Shown: in pieces, positions 32,492 to 42,533 of the stretch
Layout of the letters: each line of letters starts with the position of its first letter
Position numbering within the stretch: the stretch's first letter is position 1
NCBI GenBank assembly: GCA_022496205.1
Contig: WTXD01000073.1
Span: 52,315 to 116,314 of the forward strand
Length of the DNA stretch: 64,000 bases
Direction of reading: 5' to 3'
Source of the DNA: Gloeopeniophorella convolvens
Taxonomy: Eukaryota > Basidiomycota > Agaricomycetes > Russulales
Translations under genes and position numbers: made by a program
Notes under the pieces: generated by a model
The model's database searches: none
Told to the model about the DNA's origin: nothing
What the model saw: the letters and a program-made list of their open reading frames with translations, nothing else

Positions 32492-34614
32492 TTATGCCAA
32501 AATAAGGGTAAGGTCGCACGACTGGGCCTGGGTGATCTCCTCGATGGACATGTGCATGCGGCATGCATTGCCATCTGCCAAGATGAAAGTGGAGTCGCGC
32601 AAGGCGCGTGCAGAGTCCTGTGGGCCGAGAGATTTGGAGATATGCCACCTCAAAGCGCGAAGGCGGGTTTCCCGTTCGACGCCAACTAGGTGCACCGTCA
32701 GTCATGGTATGAGGTAATGGAACCAGATGCGTACCCGGGACAATTCTAATGACGTTGCCAGTAGGGTCCCCATCACGAACAGTGACGTTCACTTGTACGA
32801 GACTGGTGGTATCACTGGGACCTCGAGAGGGCCGCTACGGAGATGTATCAGTGACGAGTCAAAATGGGGTCGGACGACTAGACTGACAGCCGAAAGTATT
32901 TCGCCGATTTGGATGGAACGCGATCTATCCTTCTCAACAGCTTGTTGGAAGATTCTCTCATAGCGGTCCCAGTTCGATCCCAACTGTTGGGGCAACACTG
33001 TAAGCCTTGCACGATCCGAAGGCAAAACAAGCAGAAACATACACCGAAGTGCCCGAAGCAGTTCTGTATCTTCGTCCGCGCGGCAGCGATCGTTGCGGTC
33101 ACACGCAGATTTTCTGGCGCGTCTACGTCAAATACTCTCAGGGTGGCAACTGCAGCTACTGCAGCCTTGAGAGCAGCCAGGGTCTCGTCGCATGCTCTGA
33201 TCGAAATGCAGGTCGGTCTAGGGTGATTGGCAGATCTAGACAGTGAAGACGCACTCTTCGAAGGGCTCAACTTTTGTAGCGGTCCTTTCTTCCTGGGATA
33301 AATTTTCGTAGTGTCTCGCGAGGAAACGACAAAGCGAGATGAGCGCCAGAGCCTGAGCGTGATACGGCCGACGTATTCTTCCAGCCTGCTTCATCAACTG
33401 AATGTACGATGCCGGAAGTGGTGCGTCGGGGATGGTCTGGGGGCGGAAGGGTGAGGTGTCCTGTTATAGAAGAGGGTTGCAGACCTCCTTACTAAGAGGA
33501 GGCTCAGGAACGAATCGTAGTACTGTTCCATCGGAGGAGCGGATTCGCCCTCAGTTTCCTCACAAAGGTATGAAAGAAGGCTACACGCCGGTCAACAACG
33601 ATACAATGGATACATTGACAAGCATACTCACCGACGTGCACCCTCCCAAACATCTTTCAGCTTCAGATGGTGTGTACGATCCTTGTTTGCCTGTGGGTCT
33701 ACGGATATGTCCATGATCCCAGCCACAAGCATAGCCGTCTTGATGGCTACTACAGCGAAATTCTGTGTGGATCTTTAATCGTGATTCGTGTTCGAGTGGA
33801 TGAACGAACATCGCTGAGCATCTCTCCTTGAGCCAGGGCATGCAGATCTGCCAGCCGGTCATTAACGGAGTCGATGAGCTTCGGGACGTCTCTGGTGTAA
33901 AATAGTCAGCTCTTGGTTTCTGGATATCCTAAGAGAGCTAACCCGTCGATATCCCTCGCTCTCTCCCTCTCGCGGAAAGCGTGGCTTCTGACACGTTGGT
34001 ATATTTCCAAGAGAAACGATGCATCGTCATGTTTCCCCGCCTCGCCCCTTTCCTCTTCTTCGCTGGCTGTATTTTCCCCAGGGAATAGTTTCTAGTGGGC
34101 ATAAGACACAATCGTGCTGTCAAAGAGGCGAGCTTACATATATCGGTGAGTCTTTGGAGTGGAGCGAACTCAGGTAACCGCGAAGTTTTTGACGGTTTCC
34201 CTCCCAACTTGTGGCGGACTTGATGCACGCCTCTACATCTTTATCCCCGCCAAACCAACGCGTCACTTCGTCCGAAGTCGTTCCAGCGGATTCCAGCAAA
34301 AGTCTGGAAGGACATCAGCAGATTCTCGGACCAGAGGCGATGTAACACCTCGCGCACTCCTCTAGTACGTCACTTGCTTCCGTGTAGATGTCGTAGCTAT
34401 CCCAATCCTCGTCTTCATCGACCTTTCGTATCAGGGCATTGATTTCGTCACATGCAGCCCGAGCCCTGTCTACAAGACGGTACGATATCTGGGTGTTGCG
34501 TCGAAATCGGACTACATCGTGCGCGATGGTTTGTATCAGTTGTTTGATAGATTCCGTAGCGGGAAACACCTCATTCGTGAGTTGAGTGAGACTTAGGAAG
34601 AGTGTATAGGACAT
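32492..34614 (-). CDS. Unknown multi-exon protein: helical N-terminus, predicted beta-grasp C-terminus
   Basis: Eleven exons on the minus strand: 34614-34349, 34303-34138, 34091-33943, 33891-33810, 33762-33632, 33580-33493, 33436-33255, 33196-33045, 32997-32888, 32834-32735 and 32685-32492 (539 aa). Every phase agrees, which argues for a living gene. The N-terminal 90 residues look like a four-helix bundle (TESIKQLIQTIAHDVVRFRR, VDRARAACDEINALIRKV) as found in MLKL/HeLo-like signalling domains. That is a weak resemblance. The middle is helical (VAIKTAMLVAGIMDISVD, LKAAVAAVATLRVFDVD). The last 85 residues show a beta-beta-alpha-beta order (VQVNVTVRDGD, NVIRIVP, ETRLRALRWHISKSL, STFILADGNACRM) suggesting a ubiquitin-like fold. 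Two introns use the GTCAGT or GTTCGT donor class seen elsewhere in the window. The acceptor after exon 7 could instead be at 33218. Function unknown. Confidence 0.7.
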
Positions 34615-36324
34615 GTTTGAGGGCGATGATTGGGGGGTTAGGGGAGGGAGAAAACGCGGACGAGGCGAGAGGACGGGGCTGTACTGCGTTCCCCACCTTG
34701 TACCCTCAGCACGGCATCAGCGTGGCAAAAGGCGCCCTGCCTGCGGCAGGCCGACATGGAAGTCGACGCTCGGAATGTGTGAGGATCATTTTGGGGCTGA
34801 ATCCCCTGATAGCGCTACTACATGAGTTTTTGGGAAGAGGATGCATTCAGGAAACGCTTCCGGTCACGAGTCTCCACCCCCGAAGGCAAGAAACCTACCT
34901 GGGGAAGCGACGCGTCTTACAGCGTGGACCGGAACCACGATCACTGATGATACGGTGTACTGTGTTGCAGGTGCCAACTTGGCGAGCGTGGCTTGGGAGT
35001 TCCGGCCTTGAGGCCTTGAGGTAGCGGTGTCCTGAGTCATGAGGGAACGCGAAGCGCGCGCGCAGCTTGAACTTGGCAAGGCATGCCAGAGGGAGCCAGG
35101 AGGTGGTGGCATGAAAACACCATGGTCGGGTACAAGGGTCTTCAGTGTATGGAGAGATCTGGCGGCGGAGGCCCCCGATTGAAGTGCTGAACGACAGAGT
35201 AGGCAGGGGCCGGGCTGTTCGTCGGCGTCGGCGGATGGACTGTAGGGTAACGTGATACTATGGCGGAACCAATGGTGCACGGAACCCTGAGTGGTTCACT
35301 CACAAAACAATGCGCATCTCCACAACGGGAGTTCGGCACACTTTCTAGATTTATCTGATTTTTCTTTCATGTATACTCGTACCTTTGTTGAAGTATGGGG
35401 CACATCCAATGAATGGCAGAAGAACGAAAAATCGGATACTTCAGGATTTTGCTGATTTGACCATTTCCGGCTCAGGAACAGGTCTTGGAGACATGAAAAT
35501 AACATGACACTTTCACCACGGTATACCTCTATCAATAGCTTCATCATGGATACCTTTTTGTGTGCTCAGACCGCGTTGATCAATGGGTCTGCCCTCTGTC
35601 TCCTCAGAGGGGGGGAGCGTGACGGCGGGGTTTCAATCTCCACTCCAATCAAGATCTGGGCAATCCTCCATCGCAGTCGACCGAAGGCGCCGTTGCCCCA
35701 ACCATCATCGGCTTTGCGGCAAATGTGACAATCTGTGACGGAGTCACGGGCGCTCCTTCGCTCTCGCAGGGGTTTTGGGCTCATCTTCGGCATTGCTCTG
35801 GCACGCTGAAGGCTTCACAAAACAAGATGAAATTTATTTAGACCATAGAATGTATGTTATTATATATTCTGGCAAGATCTGAGACCGTCCCAGCAAGATT
35901 TGATGCCAGGGGACGCTCAATGGTGCATATGCACCACTTAGGGTTCCACCATAGTATGGATGGAGGAAATGTATGCAGGCGATTTCCCGGCCGGTTCCCG
36001 GAGTCATCGAGTGTTCCGAAGCCGTCCCTGCGTAACTTCCGCGTCCACGATCACTGCCAGTGCTACCGTCGACTCCTCGCGTGTCGCACATGCGTCGACA
36101 CAACCATGGGTCGTGCGGTTCGTTCATCTGGCGTTGTTGCAGTCGAAACTCGCCCTGGATATGGTCCCCTCGCCAGCCAGCTCTTCCCGGAGCGCCCGTG
36201 TGCGTCATGTTGGAAGGCATGTCTACAACACCCTTCCGCAACGTGCTACCGCCATGTGTTAAACGAGACATCCCTTGTCCAGCTTTCGAAAATCTCTACG
36301 CCCTAGCTCTCTAGTCTATCCATC
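34615..36324. other. Divergent intergenic region, no gene recognised
   Basis: Lies between two divergent unknown genes. Frames are short and unsupported. A 75-residue frame at 35566-35793 (-) has no recognisable motif. Confidence 0.5.
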
Positions 36325-39243
36325 ATGCCCGTCCGTATCACCGTTGATGACGCCCTTACTATCCGGAAACATATCAAGAACATTGGAAGGGCGTACCAGA
36401 AGCGTTCAGTTGCAATGATACAACTTTGCAGACTGTTTCTGGAGATTTCGCCGGGGAAGACTGATCAAATAGACGCACTGAGAAGGTCCTCTGGCTGTCG
36501 CATCATATTTCTCGCGTGCTCACCTCCTGTTACTTCTCAGCATCTTCGAAGTGGTCGAGAATGCTCTCAAACTCGCAGTCGAAGCTGGAAAGAGCCGAAG
36601 CCAGGTCGCGGATGAGGCGTTTGCCACGGCAGAGGAGAGATTGGATCGCTATGCTATGGACGTCCACCCTACACAGGAGTGCGCTCTTCCCTATCCTGAC
36701 ACCCAGGAGATACTCATAACATGTCCGATAGAAGCGTGGTGGGCGACGTGCACGCTGTTATCGAAGAAGCAGCGCAGAAGGACAAGGATGTTATGAAAAC
36801 GTATAGTCGGATCACTGCTCGTGTAGGGTTTAAGGTAAGGACGTATCTCTCTTCAGTCTGATGTACCCTGGTGACGTCTGGTAGAAAACGGATGACCCTT
36901 CGTCGGGCTCTTTGATCAAGGTCAACTTTCAGATCTTGAAGTCTCCTACAGAGAGAGGAGACGCCCCGATCAAAACTTGTGAAGTCCTGGCCTGTTCATA
37001 GTTCCTTCGTATACTGATGCTTGCGCCATCGTCGCTCAGATGAGTTCGGCTCGGGGGCCGGTATACCCGAGTTGTTGTGGACACTCAATCGACTACCTGA
37101 AGACCAGCGGGTCAGTCTCAAACAAAACCCTCACTTCTACTCTGGTAGTGAACTGTCCGACAAACCGTCGGCATATACGGACAAATTCAAACTCGAGCCA
37201 CTCAGGGATCTTCGACTCCAAGAGGGCTCAAATATCTTGATCCTACTCGACCGGGCAGGTCAGATTTTCCTCGAACACGGAAGGTACTCGAGAACGTTTG
37301 GCAATTTGTGGAGGCCTGGGACAGCGGTTATATTAAAAGGTTAGGGTTCCGAACGAGTTACGTTGGAACCTGCTGATCTGGCAATAAGACCTTCAGGGAA
37401 CTTTGGAGGCAGCAAAGTTCATCAGTCCTCATGTGAAGGGCGATGTTTGCATCTGGCACAGAGGCGGCACGCAACCCCCGCGAGAACTCGCGAAGTGGAC
37501 TGATGTTCTGGATCAAGCCCTTCTTTCACCGGACGCTGATTGGCTTGTGCGATCTGAGACGTCTTTGGAAGACGCGATCACCATTGAGCTTACGGGGGCT
37601 TGGGTAAGTGTCATTGCCGCTCAAAGGCTGCGAGACCCGCTCATACAGCTCAGGACCGGTGCCGCCTTTGGGAACCAAAACGGTCATCGAAAGATACTGT
37701 CTCCACGAACAGCGCATCCTCGAGCGATGGCGATCGTTCATCTACAAGGGACACTCAGAGTCTTTCCACGATGTCAACTTCATCACTTCCTGGCTTCAAC
37801 CCTCCCATTCCCAAGCTCCATCCCCCACTTGAAGCAACTACTTCTCCCAGCAGACCTACAGACCCGCGGGCCATGCTAAAGAACGCCACATCCGAGGAGT
37901 CCCGGTTTCCCATTTCCTACGCTAGCCCCTCGATCCCTGATCGCCCCTCTTCTGATGGGGGACGTCCTTACACTGAGGTCATTCGTCCTCCCTCTGGGTC
38001 GTCCCATCCCGTTGCCGAGATTGCTCGCCCTCGTCAGGGGGACTCAGCGTCTGCCGTCAGCGCATCTGTCTCAAGTGCAGCTGACATCTCGCCCCGGCGT
38101 CCCAAAGCAAGACTTTACGTAAAGAAAGCTGTAGCTCCAACCCAATCGCGAATGGCTGTTGGGGAGCGAGCGGCCGGTCAATTCCAGACGCAAGAGAGAC
38201 AACTCGTTGTCAACGGCAGTATCCCCGCGTCCAGAGCTCGCTCAGAAGCGACTGCCAGTGCCGTTTCTCACGTAGAAGCGGCAGAATCTTCCGGTATCGC
38301 CGCAATACCGGCGACCGCAAGTGAAGACACGAGCCGTTCTGCCAGTTCCGCGGCTACTCTCATTTTGCGTGCAAGTAGTTCCACTGTCCCGACAGCATCG
38401 ACTCCCACCCCTCGCCCTACATCAAAGCTTAGTACGAAAGCTCTCATCAATCGTCACAAGCCGCAGGCCGCTACTGTCGTTCCTTCACACAGTATCTCAC
38501 AATCCCTAGATGTTGAAACTATCCCCAACTCCGCCGTCTTGGATGTTTTAGCCCCTGCTTTGGTGGTTACAAAGGCAGACCCATCTCGGATTGATAGCGG
38601 GATTGAGATATGGGATTACGAATCTCGTCAAACTACACATTCTTTAGCAGGAACTGCGCATCATCGGAGACGCGACCCCGCGCTCAGTGCTTCACCGCGC
38701 GCCTCTACGAGTAATATCAGGGAAGGTGATGGCAGGCCTGATCCTTCCGCTCTTGGGGGTCCACCTGTGTCAATACCCACGCACCCCGACCCCCGAGCTA
38801 GACGGGGTGAGTCCTTGATCCCTACGCCATCTCCTGTGCAACCTGGATCGTCTTGGTTGCCATCTACCGATGTGGTGGAGACGCCTACGTCTAGCCTTCC
38901 GACGAGTGCGCCGCAGGGCGGCTTCTCCCCTTTCATCTCCCGGAAGCCGCAGTCAAACTACCAAGATCCGCCGCAAGATCCGACGAACTTTGCTGCTCAC
39001 TCCCTACCTCCTCGCTCATCTACGCCATCTTCTATGACTGGCTCTCACCGCCCGCCAACGGCAACGTCCCAAAACTCTTCTCACCATTCTACACAAACAA
39101 CCGTGGTTACTCCTGCAACTTCGTTCTCCATGCCTTCCCGCGAGTCGCTCCAGAAGCCCCCGCCTCCGCCTCTGCAGAAGTCGTGGTTCCGTAGAGTTGT
39201 TCTCGACCCCGTCAAATCTAAACTTGGCATGGAGTCTTCATGA
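36325..39243 (+). CDS. Unknown protein: helical N-terminus, globular middle, long Ser/Pro-rich tail
   Basis: Seven exons: 36325-36485, 36541-36678, 36732-36834, 36885-36978, 37040-37339, 37413-37603 and 37654-39243 (858 aa, phases agree). The N-terminal 95 residues are helical (IRKHIKNIGRAYQKRSVAM, IFEVVENALKLAVEAGKSR, EAFATAEERLDRYAMDV). Residues about 130-330 look globular (IPELLWTLNRLPEDQR, NILILLDRAGQIFLEHG, RPGTAVILKAKF, VKGDVCIWHRGGT). The last 530 residues are Ser/Thr/Pro-rich and probably disordered, ending in a basic-hydrophobic tip (WFRRVVLDPVKSKLG). The intron at 37340-37412 needs the GGCAG acceptor rather than the nearer CTTCAG to keep frame, and exon 7 uses CTCAG|GAC. No family is recognised. 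Architecture suggests a signalling or scaffold protein. Confidence 0.68.
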
Positions 39244-40696
39244 GATCCACTCGTGGACATGAGGCTGTTGTATTGCCGTTCCCCGCCCCGGTTTCACGCC
39301 GTGTGTCACGTATTTCCCTCGATTATAGATATGCTGCCTCCATGTACGATTTTCGTCCGCTGTGGTTTCACCTTAACTTATGTAATGTGCGTTCGAGCGC
39401 TCAGTTTGGTTGACTGATGGTGCTCTGAGTCCTCGAGCTCCAAGCTTCAAGCTTCAAGCCTCGCTAGTCACTCTTGACTTCTTCCAGGAACCTCAACTCT
39501 GTGTCATCATTATCAATGACGTCTGATCTACCTAAGTACCGCGTGCGTCCCCCCCACGTTCCTTCTTACGTCTTTAATACCCCCGTTCTTGATGACCGAT
39601 GCCATCGTGGACTGCGGCGGGGCGGCTGGGGCATCGCCAGCTACATTTCATTTCAACGCCCTATTCTTCTTAGACCTGTCGTAACCCATGTCATGAGGCT
39701 ATACCATACTAATATTGGCCACTCCATCCAACCCATCTACCAGGTATCGAGGATCCCGCTCTGCATCCGCCACAAGAAGTACCTTATCTATCAGAGGCGT
39801 CCGATCTCGGTCAGTAATCGAAAGCGAAAATGCATATACAGGGCTACGGCCGTTCCTTGTTTGCGTGGACGGCACTCACCCACCCCTGCCTGTTGCCTCG
39901 ATCAGCAGCACGTTTACACGCGGCATGGTGCGAAGCAGCCCGGAGAGCCCCTCATGGAACACGCGTAAGCCTGCCAGAGTATGTATATGAGGGCTGGAGC
40001 TGACACGTGTTGACTAGACGCTTACTCAGCAGTAACAACGTGGAGAACGCGCTTAAGCGGCGTTGCCGCATCACCTCACGATTTCGCTGCGGCAAGGCCC
40101 CGTCCTTGTGGGCAGACCGTGCTGCTTGGACATTTTGTGCTAATCTGCTTTAAGGGTCGAGGCTAAATCTCTTGATGTGGTATTGTGTGGGTAGGTGGAC
40201 GTGGTGGACGGCGCTTGGCCAAATCCTTGTACCGCCGGAGTTATACTGTGTTGCTGTGAAGCATGGTAAAAACCATGTTTTTCGAAGCGCCGGATCGCTG
40301 ATTCCTAGCGGCAATAATCTCAACTTGCATGTCTGATAGGTAAGATCCCTACGCTGAGACCATCGAATATAATACTGAGTTCTTCGCTTCTGGTTCCACT
40401 TGTTGCCCTACAATAGGGCGAGGTGCCACAGGTACTAATACAAGCCTCTACTCCCTGGATTGGTGCTCAAGTGTGTGGTACGTGTTACGGCTGCATTGAC
40501 AAGTCGATGCCGAGGCACCGTGCATCACCGCTTGACCACATCATCCACGCCCCGCGGGCGTTATCGTTTGATATCTCGGTCCTTGATCTTATAAGAGTCG
40601 TGGCAACAACGCAGAATCTGCACTCGCGCTGCGTTACCAGTTACCACTGACATCCAGTGATTGGCCTCATCCCCTGTGCCTCAGTTGAACCCCCTG
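39244..40696. other. Intergenic, possible upstream exons of membrane-protein gene
   Basis: An ATG at 39517 opens a short frame (MTSDLPKYR) before a GTGCGT donor. A GTCAGT donor occurs near 39810. These could be 5' exons of the gene at 40697, but no consistent chain was found. Confidence 0.3.
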
Positions 40697-41500
40697 ATGC
40701 CTCTGCGGTCCCCGAGAACAAATGTTGCATGTGAGTTCATCACATTCAGTGTCTATTTAGGAAGTACGTAATCATTTTATAGACGAGCTCCCGTCCACCG
40801 TAAAGTCCCTGAATGAGGGTTGGCTGTCTACTTGCCAAACTGCAGCTGCCGTTGTGCGTCGTGGACTTGCTCTATATTCAGTCAAAATCGTGCTTACATA
40901 TGCTTTTCCCTTACGCAGTCTGGGCTCTTCGCTGTCGTTGAGGTTCTACTGTTGGCATTCATCAAAGACCCCGTCCACTACACGCATCCCCATAAACATG
41001 CCGCAATTCAAGCCTTACGAGCTTTCTCATATTGCGCACTTTTCTTCAGCTGCAGCGCTGCAATCAGTTCTCTCGTCTTGACGGACGAGTTTGGCGAGCT
41101 TCCTGTCAGGGCATCGAGGAAGGCGGACCCCATTAAACAGGGTATCTTTGACAGCAGCTCGGCGAGTCTTCTCGAAGTATACGGGGCAAGGCGCTCATGG
41201 CGATGGGTGATGTGGCATTGTACGTCTCCGTGCCTGACCTTTACACATTGGAATCGAAGCTAAAGGAGGGCGACAGGGTTGTTCTCACTCATGGCGGCGG
41301 TTGCATGCCTTGTCACGCAGATACTCATTTACGTTTGGATAGAGGAGTCGCTTTCCGTGCAAATCACTGTCTCCTGCGTGGCGTGTTTCGGGATCCTTCC
41401 CCTCCTCCATTTCGTTCCTATGACTCGGTCGAATAGGAGGTCGAGCATCATTATTGCCGCTACCTCGTCACAGACAGTCGGTTCTATGACCGGCCCATAA
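40697..41500 (+). CDS. Agaricomycete multi-helix membrane protein, unknown function
   Basis: Exons are 40697-40730, 40783-40853, 40919-41219 and 41277-41500 (209 aa, phases agree). Hydrophobic helices are SGLFAVVEVLLLAFI, SYCALFFSCSAAISSLVL, FSLMAAVACLVTQILIYVW and VSCVACFGILPLLHFV. Ahead of the first lies LNEGWLSTCQTAAAV, and between the first two lies a polar DPVHYTHPHKHAAIQALRA loop. This layout recurs in a large uncharacterised family of small membrane proteins in polypores and mushrooms. The 5' end is uncertain, as more upstream exons are possible. Likely in the plasma membrane or endomembranes. Confidence 0.62.
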
Positions 41501-42000
41501 AACTGTATGTAGTTACTCTGAGCGGAAAATTTCCAGAAGCTCGCCGATTGAGGAACCCAGTCAGAACGGTTACGCTGGGATAATTGTGGTGGTTCTCGCC
41601 TAGTGGTCGCCCGAGCAGGTTGTTTCAGGTGGCCTTGGAGAGACTGTTTTTCGAGTAGGGCCGCAGGGACTTAAGGGCGTCGACGTAGACTAGCGGCCGA
41701 GTCTCTTACTGCGCTGACGATGGCAGGCATGTACCTCCGGCCGCGGCGTTAGGCGTCGACAGGTACCATTCGAAGCAAACATCCATGGTATGAAAGTATC
41801 TGCAATGCATGCGAATCCCTGTTTCGGCTTCATTCCCAAGCTTGATCATCGGAATGGAATCGGCAACCGGGCAGATCTACAATGGAAATGTGACTCCCTG
41901 AATGGACTGCAACTCATTCGATTGGGTGGTACGTTCTCCATTTCGATGTGTCCCCCATGTAGCGGCACGACTTCGATTTACAGTAAGGAGGGAATCGCCT
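41501..42000. other. Intergenic, no gene recognised
   Basis: Spacer between the membrane-protein gene and the con-6 promoter. No supported feature. Confidence 0.5.
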
Positions 42001-42028
42001 TGCGTCATCCCTAGCAATTGATGACGCA
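42001..42028. promoter_or_regulatory. Inverted TGCGTCAT/ATGACGCA pair upstream of con-6
   Basis: A perfect 8-bp inverted repeat, TGCGTCAT (42001-42008) and ATGACGCA (42021-42028), with a 12-bp spacer. Each arm carries TGACGCA, a bZIP (CRE/AP-1-like) half-site. It lies about 110 bp before the con-6 ATG and just upstream of a TATA-like GGATAAAA (42046-42053). Regulation by a stress or light bZIP factor is an inference. Confidence 0.65.
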
Positions 42029-42138
42029 GTAGTATGAAGGGTGGTGGATAAAAGGGCAGCTTTGACTCAGTAACTAGCCAGTCGCTGCGTACACCCTCAT
42101 CTACCCACTCATCATCTCCACTCAAGTCCATATTCACA

Positions 42139-42533
42139 ATGTCTGAGCAACAGCACCAGAATCGCGTTGCGGGCGGTCACAAGGTACATCGCCCGGCATA
42201 TCTTTGTTTGGATTGTGTTGACAATACCTTGATGTTTTAGGCTGCCGCGCACAACCCCAACGTCTCATCTGAGGCCAAGGAAAGGTCTCGTCAGGCAGCC
42301 GAGGAGATCCAAACCACTGGCGTTGACAATAGTTCAGCCGAGTCCGCGTCCAGCCTGAACCCCGATGGTAAGGAAGAGAATCGTGTCCTCGGCGGCTACA
42401 AAGCTACGCTGAAGAGTGAGTTGGGGCACTTCGATCACTGTGAATTGTCCTGACTGATTCCACGACAGATCCCAATGTCAGCGACGAAGCCAAGCAAAAG
42501 GCGCAGCGCGTGTTGGAGGAGAATGACGCGTGA
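42139..42533 (+). CDS. con-6: Conidiation-specific protein 6 (Con-6) family, two repeats
   Basis: Exons are 42139-42183, 42241-42415 and 42469-42533 (94 aa). It holds two copies of the Con-6 motif: RVAGGHKAAHNPNVSSEAKE and RVLGGYKATLKNPNVSDEAK, each followed by a short helix. Both copies are split by an intron at or near the same place (before AAHNPN, and inside LKNPN). The protein is small, hydrophilic and probably disordered. Con-6 is induced during conidiation, light and desiccation in ascomycetes, with relatives in basidiomycetes. The bZIP-like inverted site and TATA-like box immediately upstream fit strong induced expression. Confidence 0.93.

Noticed and set aside
37600..37832. Alternative frame ending at 37832 (LGTKTVIERYCLHEQRILER) as the true end of the 36325 gene
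   Set aside because: The CTCAG acceptor at 37653 joins the conserved exon in phase with the 1.6-kb final exon, a simpler model.
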